Shown: positions 7,546 through 16,463, numbered from the stretch's first letter. The stretch: 61,307 bases of DNA from Catellatospora coxensis (GCF_016862635.1 NZ_BONI01000060.1:1-61307), one strand, 5' to 3'. Translations and numbers: made by a program. The notes: a model not told the origin generated them from the letters alone.

Positions 7546-7956
7546 TCATACGGTGTCGACGCTGCAGGGCAGCAGGCCGGAGGAGAGGCTGCCGATCTGG
7601 CTGAACGCGGCCGGCGTGAGGTCGACGATGCGGTTGGTGCCGCACACCGAGCCGCAGCACGCGCGCTCGCCGCACCACAGGTCGGTCTGCGGGCCGCAGT
7701 CGGCGATCGTGGTGCCGACGCGTTTTCCGTTGCAGCGGTTGGTCGTGTAGTGCCGGAAGCCGCAGCCGCGGCGGGTCATGCTGACACCGCAGCGGTCGGG
7801 CCGGGTGATGTCGAAACAGGCGGCCGAGGCGTTCGGCCAGGCGTGCTGGTAGCTCCCGCTGTTGCAGGTGCCGCAGGCGCCGTGCCCGGCGGTGCCGCAC
7901 GGACCCCAGGAGTTGCCGCAGCAGAACCAGGACATCGTTCCGGTGAGGGCAGCCAC
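7546..7956 (-). CDS. Cys-rich double-psi-beta-barrel-like protein
   Basis: 136-residue protein with 15 cysteines, first of a three-gene set with the Tat protein and MauE-like protein. GTG at 7956 has AGGAGG six bases upstream. No classical signal peptide is visible: Cys-rich sequence starts at once (MSWFCCGNSWGPCG). The C-terminal part, with TTIADCGPQTD and RIVDLTPAAFSQIG, resembles the double-psi barrel of RlpA/expansin-like proteins (their DRC...IDLS.AAF pattern). The odd number and density of Cys argue for many disulfides in an oxidising compartment, hence export, perhaps together with its Tat neighbour. That route is inference. Confidence 0.72.
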   Translation of the reverse strand: MAALTGTMSWFCCGNSWGPCGTAGHGACGTCNSGSYQHAWPNASAACFDITRPDRCGVSMTRRGCGFRHYTTNRCNGKRVGTTIADCGPQTDLWCGERACCGSVCGTNRIVDLTPAAFSQIGSLSSGLLPCSVDTV

Positions 7957-8212
7957 TGTCCGCCTCCTTTCGTGGTGGGGGGTGTTTACCAGGAGGAGCG
8001 GCGATGGGCCCATCGACGTTTGTCGAACATCATGGGCGGCGGAGAGCTTCGTCGTCAATCCATACACTGAAATATTTCTTCGGAGATGCAACTCGGCGAC
8101 AACGCTTGCGCTTCCTGGGTGGTTTCGCGGTCGCCGTCACCTTCGTCCGGCGGCCCGCGGCGCCTTGAAGTGACCGGCCGCGAGCTGCCGCCGATGGGCG
8201 TACGCTGCATAA

Positions 8213-9007
8213 ATGGACGCAGCGCGGGCGGGCGTCGGCAGCGACCCGCTGGCTCATATCAATGTCTCCCGGCTCCGCTCCGACCTGGCGGCCGTGCAGG
8301 CGCTCGGCACCAGCTCCGGGGCGATGCAGGCGTGCACCGTCAGCGCGGACATCCGCCAGGCGTACGGCACTGCGCTGCGCGCCCGCGACGAGGCGGCGGC
8401 CTACCTGCACGGCAACCGCGACTGGACCACCGAGGACCTGGCCGAGGTGATCTGCGGCCACCGCGCCCACGAGCGGCGGGTGCGCCTGATCGCGGAGTGG
8501 TCGAGCGCCCCGCAGCACCTGTACGACGCCGGGCACGAGCTGCTGCACCGCCAGCAGCTCGCCAACGAACTGCGCGACCTGCTGTCGGAGGCCCGCGCCA
8601 CGGCGGTGCGCCACCTGCGCGAAGCCGAACTCGTGCTGCCCGCCGACCCGCTGGCCCAGGTGCTCAAGGCGACCGACATGGTGCGTTTCACCAGCTACCA
8701 CCTGGACGTGGTGGCGGCCAACCGCAACCTGTACGCGGCCAACCTGGTCGTGCACCACGACTGGGAGCTCGACGAGATCGCGGAGCTGGCCGAGGCCGAG
8801 CCGGACGCCATCGCGGGCGCGTTCGACGCCGCGCGCACCAACCCGCCGTCGGACGCCGACTCCCGCTCCGTGCGGGAGCTGGCGGCGATCGCGGCGGCCA
8901 TCGCCGCCCGGCGCGGCCACTGGGAGTCCGCCCGCCAGGAGGCCGTCGCCGAGTGCCTGGCCGCGGGCGTCGACCCGGAGCTGGTCGCCGCGCACTCCGG
9001 GGGCTGA
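8213..9007 (+). CDS. Hypothetical helical protein next to GH15 gene
   Basis: 264-residue soluble, mostly helical protein, rich in Ala, Arg and Glu (for example ELAAIAAAIAARRG and ELRDLLSEARATAVRHL). No family recognised. There is no clear ribosome binding site; TACGCT at 8201-8206 ends six bases before the ATG and would fit a -10 box for a leaderless transcript. The stop lies four bases before the start of the GH15 gene, so the two are an operon and the protein may act with or regulate the glucosidase. It is divergent from the Cys-rich gene across 256 bases, which include an AT-rich stretch near 8060-8085. Confidence 0.7.
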   Translation: MDAARAGVGSDPLAHINVSRLRSDLAAVQALGTSSGAMQACTVSADIRQAYGTALRARDEAAAYLHGNRDWTTEDLAEVICGHRAHERRVRLIAEWSSAPQHLYDAGHELLHRQQLANELRDLLSEARATAVRHLREAELVLPADPLAQVLKATDMVRFTSYHLDVVAANRNLYAANLVVHHDWELDEIAELAEAEPDAIAGAFDAARTNPPSDADSRSVRELAAIAAAIAARRGHWESARQEAVAECLAAGVDPELVAAHSGG

Positions 9008-9011
9008 GCCG

Positions 9012-10847
9012 ATGAGCGGCGTGCCGATCGCCGACCACGCCCTGCTGTCGGACTGCCATACCGCGGCGCTGGTCACCCGGCACGGCTCCGTGGACTGGCT
9101 GTGCTGCCCGCGCTTCGACAGCCCGTCGGTGTTCGGGCGGCTGCTCGACGACGACGCCGGGCACTGGTCGATCAGGCCGGTCGGCCCGTTCACCGCCACC
9201 CGGCGCTACCTGGACCAGACGCTGGTGCTGGAGACGACCTTCCACACCCCGACCGGCACGCTCGCGGTCACCGACGCGATGGCGGTCGGCCCGAACGAGC
9301 ACCCGCACGGCCACTCGCTGGGCGTGGGCGCGCCGCACATGCTGGTGCGCGCGGTGAGCTGCCGCGACGGCGAGGTCCGGATGCGCCTGCGGTTCGAGCC
9401 GCGCGCCGAGTACGGCCTGCTGCGCCCACTGATGACGCACGTGCCGGGCGGGCTCAACGTGCGCGGCGGGCCCGAGTGGCTGATGCTGTCCAGCCCGATG
9501 GAGCTGGACTGCGCGGAGAGCACCGCGTACGGCGAGGTGACGCTGCGCGTCGGCGACGAGCTGTGGTTCGCCCTGCACCGCTCCACGTGGGGGCTGGAAC
9601 CGGCCCGGATCTGGGAGCAGGACGAGATCGCCGACTGGATGACGGTCACCGTGCAGTCCTGGCGGGCCTGGTCGAAGCTGCACCAGAACTACGAGGGCCC
9701 CTGGCGGGACCTGGTGCACCACAGCGGCCGGGTGCTGCAGGGGCTGACCTTCCGGCCCAGCGGCGCGATCGTCGCCGCGCCGACCACGTCGCTGCCGGAG
9801 AGCATCGGCGGCGGGCGCAACTGGGACTACCGGTTCGCCTGGGTGCGCGACGCCAGCTTCACCATGGAGGCGCTCTGGGTGGCCGCCTGCCCGGACGAGG
9901 CCGGTGACTTCTTCACCTTCATGACCACGGCCGCGGCTGGCGCGATCGGCCCGGACTACCCGCTGCAGATCATGTTCGGCGTCAACGGCGAGCACGACCT
10001 GACCGAGCGAACCCTGCCCCACCTGCGCGGCTGGCGCGACAGCGCCCCGGTGCGGGTCGGCAACGGGGCCTGGAACCAGCACCAGATCGACGTGTACGGC
10101 GAGCTGCTCGGCGCGGCCCACCTGCTCGCCGACAAGATCTCCGAGATGGACGACGACATGCGCGCGTTCCTGGTCGCGCTGGCCGACACGGCCGTGGTCC
10201 GCTGCCGCGAGTCCGACCACGGCATCTGGGAGGTACGCGGCGAGCCCCGGCACTTCGTCTACTCCAAGGTGATGTGCTGGGTGGCCCTGGACCGGGCGAT
10301 CGCCCTGGCCGAGCGGCTGCGCGCGGCCGACCGGGTCCCGGCCTGGTCCACGGCCCGCGACGAGATCCGCGAGCGGGTGCTGCGCGACGGCTGGAGCGAC
10401 ACCGCCGGGGCGTTCACCCAGTACTTCGGCTCCACCGACCTCGACGCGTCCTGCCTGATGATGCCGATCGTCGGCTTCCTGCCCGCCGACGACCCGCGCA
10501 TGCTCGCCACCATCGAGGCCGTGGCCGACCGCCTCACCGACGAGCGGGGCCTGGTCTACCGCTACCGCACCGAGGGCGGCGTGGACGGCCTTGCCGGCGA
10601 CGAGGGCACCTTCCTGCTCTGCACCTTCTGGCTGGCCCACGCGCTGGCCGAAGCCGGCCGCGTCAACCGCGCCACCGAGGTCTTCGAACGCGCGATCGCC
10701 TACGCCAACGACGTCGGCCTGCTCGCCGAAGAAGTCGACCCCCGCACCGGCGAACTCCTCGGCAACTTCCCCCAAGCCTTCAGCCACATAGGCCTCATCA
10801 ACGCCGCCTGGTCCATCACCCAAGCCCGCCACCGCGCCGCGATGTGA
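9012..10847 (+). CDS. Glycoside hydrolase family 15 protein (glucoamylase/trehalase-type)
   Basis: 611-residue cytoplasmic GH15 enzyme (no signal peptide). The N-terminal beta domain starts IADHALLSDCHTAALV and GSVDWLCCPRFDSPSVF, typical of bacterial and archaeal GH15 members. The (alpha/alpha)6 catalytic domain shows NWDYRFAWVRDASFTMEAL, VRVGNGAWNQHQIDVYGEL and the C-terminal signature GELLGNFPQAFSHIGLINA. Family members are glucoamylases, glucodextranases or mycobacterial-type trehalases; sequence reading alone does not decide between an alpha-1,4-glucan and trehalose. Intracellular location fits trehalose or glycogen fragments. The start follows the stop of the upstream unknown gene by four bases. 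An AAGGGCACCTTC repeat hairpin follows. Confidence 0.92.
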   Translation: MSGVPIADHALLSDCHTAALVTRHGSVDWLCCPRFDSPSVFGRLLDDDAGHWSIRPVGPFTATRRYLDQTLVLETTFHTPTGTLAVTDAMAVGPNEHPHGHSLGVGAPHMLVRAVSCRDGEVRMRLRFEPRAEYGLLRPLMTHVPGGLNVRGGPEWLMLSSPMELDCAESTAYGEVTLRVGDELWFALHRSTWGLEPARIWEQDEIADWMTVTVQSWRAWSKLHQNYEGPWRDLVHHSGRVLQGLTFRPSGAIVAAPTTSLPESIGGGRNWDYRFAWVRDASFTMEALWVAACPDEAGDFFTFMTTAAAGAIGPDYPLQIMFGVNGEHDLTERTLPHLRGWRDSAPVRVGNGAWNQHQIDVYGELLGAAHLLADKISEMDDDMRAFLVALADTAVVRCRESDHGIWEVRGEPRHFVYSKVMCWVALDRAIALAERLRAADRVPAWSTARDEIRERVLRDGWSDTAGAFTQYFGSTDLDASCLMMPIVGFLPADDPRMLATIEAVADRLTDERGLVYRYRTEGGVDGLAGDEGTFLLCTFWLAHALAEAGRVNRATEVFERAIAYANDVGLLAEEVDPRTGELLGNFPQAFSHIGLINAAWSITQARHRAAM

Positions 10848-10850
10848 CCG

Positions 10851-10916
10851 AAGGAAGGGCACCTTCCCATCGCCATACGTAGAGCAAGGGCACCTTCTTA
10901 ACGCGAAGATGCCCTT
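10851..10916. terminator. Bidirectional terminator made from AAGGGCACCTTC repeats
   Basis: Two direct copies of AAGGGCACCTTC (10855-10866 and 10886-10897) are followed by the near-complement GAAGATGCCCTT (10905-10916). The last pair forms a 12-base stem with one mismatch and a 7-base loop. The element fills the gap between convergent GH15 and lipase genes, so it can end transcripts from both sides. Related copies lie at 14494, 24805 and 51792. Confidence 0.75.
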
Positions 10917-10932
10917 GAGCTGCGGATACGAG

Positions 10933-11607
10933 TCAGGACTTGAGCAGGGTGCGGACCTTCAGCGAGACCGGGTCGCTGACCAGCAGCCAGGCGTGCTCGA
11001 TGCAGCCGACGTTGGTGTTGGCCGCGCCGGTCAGGATCCTGCTCTGGTCGGGGTTGATGAACTCGTCGCAGCTGGACCAGTACGTCTGATAGCGCACCCC
11101 GCCCGGCGTCTCGTCCCCGGCGTTGAGATCGCGCAGGAACGAGCTGTCCGGGGCCATCTCCGCACACGAGGTGATCAGCCACGAGCAGATCGGGGTCAGG
11201 TTGGTGCCGTGGTTGGGCCCGCCGAGCGACACCCACTGGTCCACGTACGACGTGCCGCCGAGGAACTTCAGGTACCACCGGGAGTTCAGGCTGCCCATGG
11301 AGTGCGCGACGATGTCGACCTTCGCCGCGCCGGTCTGCGCGCGCACCGAGTCGACCAGGGAGCGCAGCTGCGCGGCGGTGGTCTTGTTGGACTGCGCGAT
11401 GTCGTACGACATCGCGAACAGTCTCCCGCCGCTCCACCCGTCGGCCTTGAAATCGGCGATCATGTCGTTCCAGTTCCACGCCCCGCCCTTGTACCCGTGC
11501 ACGAAGATGACCGGATCACGTTCGGCGGCCTGCGCCGGCGACGGGGCGACCACGACCATGGCGAGTACGGCGCACAGCGCGCTGAGCACGCCAGCTGACT
11601 TCCGCAT
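10933..11607 (-). CDS. Secreted triacylglycerol lipase/esterase (alpha/beta hydrolase)
   Basis: 224-residue exported lipase. Signal peptide about residues 1-28 (MRKSAGVLSALCAVL..., cleavage after AQA). The mature protein opens with PVIFVHGYKGGAWNW (oxyanion loop) and has the nucleophile elbow AHSMGS, followed by SLGGPNHGTNLTPIC and the C-terminal NVGCIEHAWLL with the likely catalytic His. This is the small class-2/lipase family pattern of Streptomyces and Bacillus lipases. ATG at 11607 has GAGGAGG upstream. It is divergent from the LuxR ATPase regulator with 118 bases between, so that regulator is a candidate for its control. Confidence 0.9.
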   Translation of the reverse strand: MRKSAGVLSALCAVLAMVVVAPSPAQAAERDPVIFVHGYKGGAWNWNDMIADFKADGWSGGRLFAMSYDIAQSNKTTAAQLRSLVDSVRAQTGAAKVDIVAHSMGSLNSRWYLKFLGGTSYVDQWVSLGGPNHGTNLTPICSWLITSCAEMAPDSSFLRDLNAGDETPGGVRYQTYWSSCDEFINPDQSRILTGAANTNVGCIEHAWLLVSDPVSLKVRTLLKS

Positions 11608-11725
11608 CTGTCCTCCTCGATGGAATTGAGTGGGACAGAGCGTGCGCGATGTCGTACGTGCTTCGCATCCGTGAAACGACGCATCGGTCTTTCGCGGAAC
11701 GTTAACTTGTGAGTAACTTCTGGGC

Positions 11726-14491
11726 GTGACCCCGCTCACCCCGCTGCACGGCCGCGACAGCGCGCTGCTGTCGCTGTCGTCCATGCTGGACGCCGCGCGG
11801 GCCGGGCACGGGGGCGCGCTGCTGGTGCGCGGCGAGCCCGGCCTGGGCAAGACCGCCCTGCTCCGGTACGCGATCGGCGCGGCCGACGGCTTCCAGGTGC
11901 TGCCCGGCTGCGGGGTCGAGCCCGAGGCGGACCTGCCCTACGCGGGCCTGCACCGGCTGCTGCGGCCGGTCGCCCGGCGGCTGCCCGAGCTGTCCTCGCG
12001 GCAGGCCGAGGCGCTGCGCCGGGTGCTCGACGGCGAGGCGGGCGAACCCGGCGAACCCGGCGACGCGGCCTGCCTGCTGCCCGCGGCGCTGCTCGCCCTG
12101 CTGGTCCTGCTGGCCCGGGACGCGCCGGTACTGGTGTGCGTGGACGACGCCGACCTGCTCGACGCGCCGTCGCGGGAGGCGCTCGCCTTCGCCGCCCGCA
12201 GGCTCGGCGGCGCCGCGGGCGAGGCCGTCGTCATCCTGCTGACCTGCGGTGACGACGACGAGCTGCCGCCACCGGGGTTACCGGTGCTCACCCTGTCCGT
12301 GCTGGACGACGCCGCCTGCGCGGCCGTGGTCGACCAGGTCGCGCCGGTCGCCGTCGCCGAGGGCGTACGCCTGCGCCTGGCCGCCGCGGCGGCGGGCAAC
12401 CCGCAGGCGGCCGCCGAACTCGTCGCCGCGCTGACGCCGGAGCAGCTGCACGGGGTCCGCCCGCTGCCGGAGCCGCTGCCGCCCTGCGCCGGGCTGCAGC
12501 ACGCGCACCTGCGCCGGGTGCGGGCGCTGCCGGAGCAGACCCGTCGGCTGCTGCTGATCGCCGCCGCCGAGACCGAGCTGGACACGAACCTGCTGGTACG
12601 CGCCGCCGACGAAGCGGGCCTCGACCTGGCCGCCCTGGAACCGGCCGAGTCCGCCGGGCTGGTGCGGGTCGGTCCCGCGGGCGTGGAGTTCCGCCACCCC
12701 CAGCTGCGCGCGGCGATCTACCAGACCGCGCCGCTGGCCCGCCGCCGCGCCGCGCACGCCCTGCTGGCCCGGCTGCTCGACGGGGCCCGCCACCCGCTGC
12801 GCCGGGCCTGGCACCGGGCCGCGGCAGGGCTGGCCCCCGATCACGAGCTGGCCGAGGAGCTGGAGTCGGCGGCCGCGTCCGCGCGCCACCGCGGCGGGTA
12901 CGCGACCGCGTCCGCGGCCTACGAGCGCGCCGCCGAGCTGAGCACCGGAGACGACGGGGCCAAGGCGCGGCGGCTCGCCGCGGCGGCCCGCGACGCCTGG
13001 CACGCGGGCCACTCCGCGCGCGCCCGCGACCTGCTCGACCGTGCCCTGCCCGCGGCCCCGGGCGCGGCCGCCCGCGGCGAGCTGGAGCTGCTGCGCGGCG
13101 ACATCGACCTGCGCGACGGGCGGGCCGGCGACGCCTACGAGGCGCTGCTCACCGCCGCCCACCGGCTCGCGCCCGTCGACCCGGAGCTGGCCGTCCGGGC
13201 CATGATGCGGGCGGGCGAGGCGGGCGTGTACGCCGGTGACCACCGCCGCTTCCTCCAGGTCGCGGCACAGGCGGCCGCGCTGCGCGGAACGGCGCGCTCA
13301 CCGCAGGCCACGGTGATGCTGGACTACCTGGAGGCGCTGTCGGCGATCTTCCTCGGCCGGTTCGGCGCGGCACTGGCCCCGCTGCGCGCGGTGCTGGACG
13401 GCGCGCCGCGCATCGACGACCCGTCCGCGCTGATCTGGGCCAGCATCGCGGCGCTGATCCTCGGCGACAACGCGCAGGGCCGGGTGATGGCGGCACGCGC
13501 GGTCGCGCTGGCCCGCGGGCGCGGCGCGCTGACCATGGTGCCCAAAGCGCTGGAGTTCAGCGCGTACGCCGAGTTCTGGACCGGGCGGCACGCCGCCGCG
13601 ACGGCCAACGCGCTGGAGGGCCTGCGCGCCGCCACGGAGACCGGCCAGGGCAACGGCGCCTGCCACCACCTGGCCGCGCTGGCCCTGCTCGACGCGATCC
13701 ACGGCGACGAGCAGACCTGCCGGCTGCGTGCCCGCACCGCCCTGGACCGGGCCGGCCTGTACGGCCTCGGCCTGCCCGCCGCGCTCAGCACGTGGGCGCT
13801 GGCGTTCCTGGACCTGTCCCTGGGCCGCCACGCCGACGCCGCCGGCCGCCTGCGCGGGCTGGCGCGAGCCGGCCCCGGCCAGGGCCACATGGCGGTGGCG
13901 GCGCTGTCGGTGCCCACGTACGTGGAGGCCGCCGTGCGCACCGGGGCCGCCGACGCGGCCCGCGCCGCGTTCACCACGTTCGAGCCGTGGGCCGACAGCA
14001 CCAGCAGCCCCGACAACCTCGCCCTGGCCGCGCGCTGCCGGGCCCTGCTCAGCGAGGGAGCCCAGGCCGAGGAGCACTTCCGGGCCGCGCTCGACCTGCA
14101 CGCCGTCGGCGACCGCGCCTTCGAGCGGGCCCGCACCGAGCTGCTCTACGGCTCGCTGCTGCGCCGCCGCCGCAGGCGTGCCGAGGCCCGCGCCGAGCTG
14201 CGCAGCGCCCTGGAGTCGTTCGAACGCCTGCAGGCCGACCGCTGGGCCGAGTGGACCCGCGCCGAACTGCGCGCCACCGGCGAATCGGCCCGCCCCCGCC
14301 GGCCCGACCGCGACGGCGAACTGACCCCCCAGCAGCGCCAGATAGCCCGCCTGGCCGCGCAGGGCGCCACCAACCGCGAGATCGCCGCCCAGCTCTTCCT
14401 CAGCCCCCGCACCGTCGAGCACCACCTCGGCAACATCTTCGCCAAACTGTCCGTCCGCTCCCGCGTCGAACTCGCCAAACTCCTCCCCTGA
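11726..14491 (+). CDS. Large ATP-binding LuxR-family regulator (LAL type)
   Basis: 921-residue transcriptional activator of the LAL/MalT class. An N-terminal AAA-like NTPase has Walker A GEPGLGKT (residues 36-43) and a Walker B-like VLVCVDDADLLD. The middle is a long helical TPR-like region. The C-terminal LuxR HTH (about 857-915) starts LTPQQRQIARLAAQGATNRE and continues SPRTVEHHLGNIFAKL. GTG start at 11726. Divergent from the lipase gene; the short shared promoter region makes the lipase a plausible target. Signal unknown. Confidence 0.93.
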   Translation: MTPLTPLHGRDSALLSLSSMLDAARAGHGGALLVRGEPGLGKTALLRYAIGAADGFQVLPGCGVEPEADLPYAGLHRLLRPVARRLPELSSRQAEALRRVLDGEAGEPGEPGDAACLLPAALLALLVLLARDAPVLVCVDDADLLDAPSREALAFAARRLGGAAGEAVVILLTCGDDDELPPPGLPVLTLSVLDDAACAAVVDQVAPVAVAEGVRLRLAAAAAGNPQAAAELVAALTPEQLHGVRPLPEPLPPCAGLQHAHLRRVRALPEQTRRLLLIAAAETELDTNLLVRAADEAGLDLAALEPAESAGLVRVGPAGVEFRHPQLRAAIYQTAPLARRRAAHALLARLLDGARHPLRRAWHRAAAGLAPDHELAEELESAAASARHRGGYATASAAYERAAELSTGDDGAKARRLAAAARDAWHAGHSARARDLLDRALPAAPGAAARGELELLRGDIDLRDGRAGDAYEALLTAAHRLAPVDPELAVRAMMRAGEAGVYAGDHRRFLQVAAQAAALRGTARSPQATVMLDYLEALSAIFLGRFGAALAPLRAVLDGAPRIDDPSALIWASIAALILGDNAQGRVMAARAVALARGRGALTMVPKALEFSAYAEFWTGRHAAATANALEGLRAATETGQGNGACHHLAALALLDAIHGDEQTCRLRARTALDRAGLYGLGLPAALSTWALAFLDLSLGRHADAAGRLRGLARAGPGQGHMAVAALSVPTYVEAAVRTGAADAARAAFTTFEPWADSTSSPDNLALAARCRALLSEGAQAEEHFRAALDLHAVGDRAFERARTELLYGSLLRRRRRRAEARAELRSALESFERLQADRWAEWTRAELRATGESARPRRPDRDGELTPQQRQIARLAAQGATNREIAAQLFLSPRTVEHHLGNIFAKLSVRSRVELAKLLP

Positions 14492-14493
14492 GC

Positions 14494-14516
14494 AAGGAAG
14501 GGCACCTTCTTGACGC
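14494..14516. repeat. Single AAGGGCACCTTC repeat unit
   Basis: AAGGAAGGGCACCTTCTTGA follows the LuxR stop within a few bases. It is a half-copy of the dispersed element seen at 10851, 24805 and 51792. AAGGGCACCTT is only an imperfect self-palindrome, so a lone unit is unlikely to terminate strongly. Confidence 0.6.
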
Positions 14517-14573
14517 GCGCGATGGGCGTACGCCATGCCATGGTTTTGGTTCGGATTTCAAAGCAGGGTCGGG

Positions 14574-14600
14574 TTTCTGCTTCAGAAATCGTGTTACTGT
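14574..14600 (+). promoter_or_regulatory. Promoter/operator of the aminotransferase-Lrp operon
   Basis: TTTCTGCTTCAGAAA (14574-14588) is a perfect 6-3-6 inverted repeat in a locally AT-rich stretch. TACTGT (14595-14600) could be the -10; it ends six bases before the ATG at 14607, so the transcript may be leaderless, in agreement with the absence of a ribosome binding site. The palindrome would then cover the -35/spacer region. The Lrp/AsnC regulator encoded second in the operon is the natural candidate to bind it. Confidence 0.6.
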
Positions 14601-14606
14601 GCGGCC

Positions 14607-15974
14607 ATGACCACCATTGATCGTAGTCGGGTGAGCGCACTGGTGGGCCGCGAACGCGACGCCTACCGCGCGGCGCACCCGGGGTCGCTGCGCGTGCACG
14701 AGCAGGCCGGGCACCTGTTCGGGCGGGTGCCGATGACGTGGATGAGCAAGTGGGCGGGCGGCTTCCCGCTCGCGTACGCCACCGCGCACGGCAACCGGAT
14801 CACCGATGTGGACGGCCACACCTACCTCGACTTCGCGCTCGGCGACACCGGGGCCATGGCCGGGCACAGCCCGCGGGCCACGGTCGCCGCGGTGCACCGG
14901 CGCATCGCCGTCGACGGCGGCATCACCACCATGCTGCCCACCGAGGACGCCGAATGGGTCGGCGCCGAACTCGCCCGCCGCTTCGGCCTGCCCCGGTGGT
15001 CGTTCACGCTGTCGGCCACCGACGCCAACCGCTGGGCGGCCCGCCTGGCCCGCCTGGTCACCGGCCGGCCGAAACTGCTGGTCTTCTCGTACTGCTACCA
15101 CGGCTCCGTCGACGAGACGTTCATCGTGGTCGGACCGGACGGCCGACCGCGCAGCCGTCCGGGCAACGTCGCCCCCGCCGTCGACCCGACCCAGACCACC
15201 CGGGTCGCCGAGTGGAACGACCTCGCCGCCGTCGAGCGCGAGCTGGCCCACGGCGACGTCGCCGCGATCCTCACCGAGCCCGCGCTCACCAACATCGGCA
15301 TCGTGCTGCCCGAACCCGGCTTCCTGGCCGGGCTGCGCGAGCTGGCCACGCGATACGGCGCGCTGCTGATGATCGACGAGACGCACACCATCTCGGCCGG
15401 CCCCGGCGGCATGACGGCCCGCGACGGGCTGCGCCCGGACGTGTTCGTCATCGGCAAGTCGCTCGGCGGCGGCATCCCGTGCGGGGCGTACGGCCTCACC
15501 GAGGAGATCGCCGACCGCGTGCACCGGATCACCGCCACCGGCAGCGCGGACATCGTCGACGTCGGCGGCGTGGGCGGCACCCTCGCGGGCAACGCGCTGT
15601 CGCTGGCCGCGATGCGGGCCACGCTGGACGAGGTGCTCACCGACGACGCGTTCGCGCACATGATCTCACTCGCCGGGGACTACACCGAGGACGTGCGGCG
15701 CATCCTGGACACCGCCGCCGTGCCGTGGTCGGTCACCCAGCTCGGCGCGCGGGCGGAGTACCGCTTCACCCGGCCCGCCCCGCGTTCCGGCGGCGAGTCC
15801 GCGGCGGCCGCCGACGACCTGCTCGACGAGTACATGCACCTGTACACGCTCAACCGCGGCATCCTCATGACGCCGTTCCACAACATGGCGCTGATGTGCC
15901 CGGACACCACCGACGCCGACATCGCCCAGCACGCCGAGGTGTTCGAGCAGGCCGTCGCGGAGCTGGTCGGCTGA
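14607..15974 (+). CDS. Class III aminotransferase (glutamate-1-semialdehyde-like)
   Basis: 455-residue PLP-dependent class III aminotransferase. Key features: DVDGHTYLDFALGDTGAM near residues 68-85, the PLP-binding Asp257 in LLMIDETHTISAG, and Lys284 in VFVIGKSLGGGIPCG for the Schiff base. It resembles glutamate-1-semialdehyde 2,1-aminomutase-type proteins but also omega-amino-acid transaminases; its pairing with an Lrp regulator favours amino-acid catabolism over haem synthesis (inference). ATG at 14607 lacks a Shine-Dalgarno and is probably leaderless. The stop overlaps the next start by one base (TGATG). Confidence 0.9.
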   Translation: MTTIDRSRVSALVGRERDAYRAAHPGSLRVHEQAGHLFGRVPMTWMSKWAGGFPLAYATAHGNRITDVDGHTYLDFALGDTGAMAGHSPRATVAAVHRRIAVDGGITTMLPTEDAEWVGAELARRFGLPRWSFTLSATDANRWAARLARLVTGRPKLLVFSYCYHGSVDETFIVVGPDGRPRSRPGNVAPAVDPTQTTRVAEWNDLAAVERELAHGDVAAILTEPALTNIGIVLPEPGFLAGLRELATRYGALLMIDETHTISAGPGGMTARDGLRPDVFVIGKSLGGGIPCGAYGLTEEIADRVHRITATGSADIVDVGGVGGTLAGNALSLAAMRATLDEVLTDDAFAHMISLAGDYTEDVRRILDTAAVPWSVTQLGARAEYRFTRPAPRSGGESAAAADDLLDEYMHLYTLNRGILMTPFHNMALMCPDTTDADIAQHAEVFEQAVAELVG

Positions 15975-16423
15975 TGGACCTCGACGCGACCGACAAGGCG
16001 CTGATCCGGCGGCTGCAGGTGGACGGGCGGGCGTCGTACACCGAGCTGGGGCTGGAGGTCGGGCTGAGCGGGCCGGCCGTACGCCAGCGCATCCAGCGGC
16101 TCACCGACGCCGGGGTCATGCAGATCGCCGCGGTCACCGACCCGCTGAAGACGGGGCGGCCGGTGATGGCGCTGCTCGGCATCCGGGTCGACCGCGACGC
16201 CGGGGCGGTCGCGGCGGCGCTCGGCGAGCTGGACGCGGTGGTCTACCTGGTCGCCACGGCCGGCTCGTTCGACCTGTTCGCCGAGGTCGTCTGCGCGACC
16301 ATGGCCGACCTGTCCGACCTGGTCAACGACCACATCCGCCCGGTCCCCGGGGTGGCCGCGATCGAGTCGTTCCCGTACTTCGGCATCCACGTCCACCGCT
16401 TCACCTGGGGCGTCCCCGACTGA
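15974..16423 (+). CDS. Lrp/AsnC-family transcriptional regulator
   Basis: 149-residue feast/famine regulator. The N-terminal HTH (about residues 3-55: LDATDKALIRRLQVDGRASY, then VGLSGPAVRQRIQRL) is joined to a RAM ligand-binding domain (ALLGIRVDRDAG ... VVYLVATAGSFDLFAEV). It is coupled to the aminotransferase gene by a one-base overlap. The most likely job is amino-acid-dependent control of this operon through the palindrome at 14574-14588. Confidence 0.93.
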   Translation: MDLDATDKALIRRLQVDGRASYTELGLEVGLSGPAVRQRIQRLTDAGVMQIAAVTDPLKTGRPVMALLGIRVDRDAGAVAAALGELDAVVYLVATAGSFDLFAEVVCATMADLSDLVNDHIRPVPGVAAIESFPYFGIHVHRFTWGVPD

Positions 16424-16453
16424 CCCCGTCCGCCGCCGCGGCGGCCCGGGGTC
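16422..16453. terminator. Bidirectional GC hairpin between convergent genes
   Basis: GACCCCG (16422-16428) pairs with CGGGGTC (16447-16453), and between them GCCGCCGCGGCGGC (16432-16445) is itself a perfect palindrome. It starts at the stop codon of the Lrp gene and precedes the convergent stop of the sortase gene. Confidence 0.7.
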
Positions 16454-16463
16454 CGGCGAGCCG

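Noticed and set aside
10851-10916. CRISPR-like array from repeated AAGGGCACCTTC units
   Set aside because: Only two direct units with one spacer and no cas genes; the same units occur singly or inverted elsewhere.
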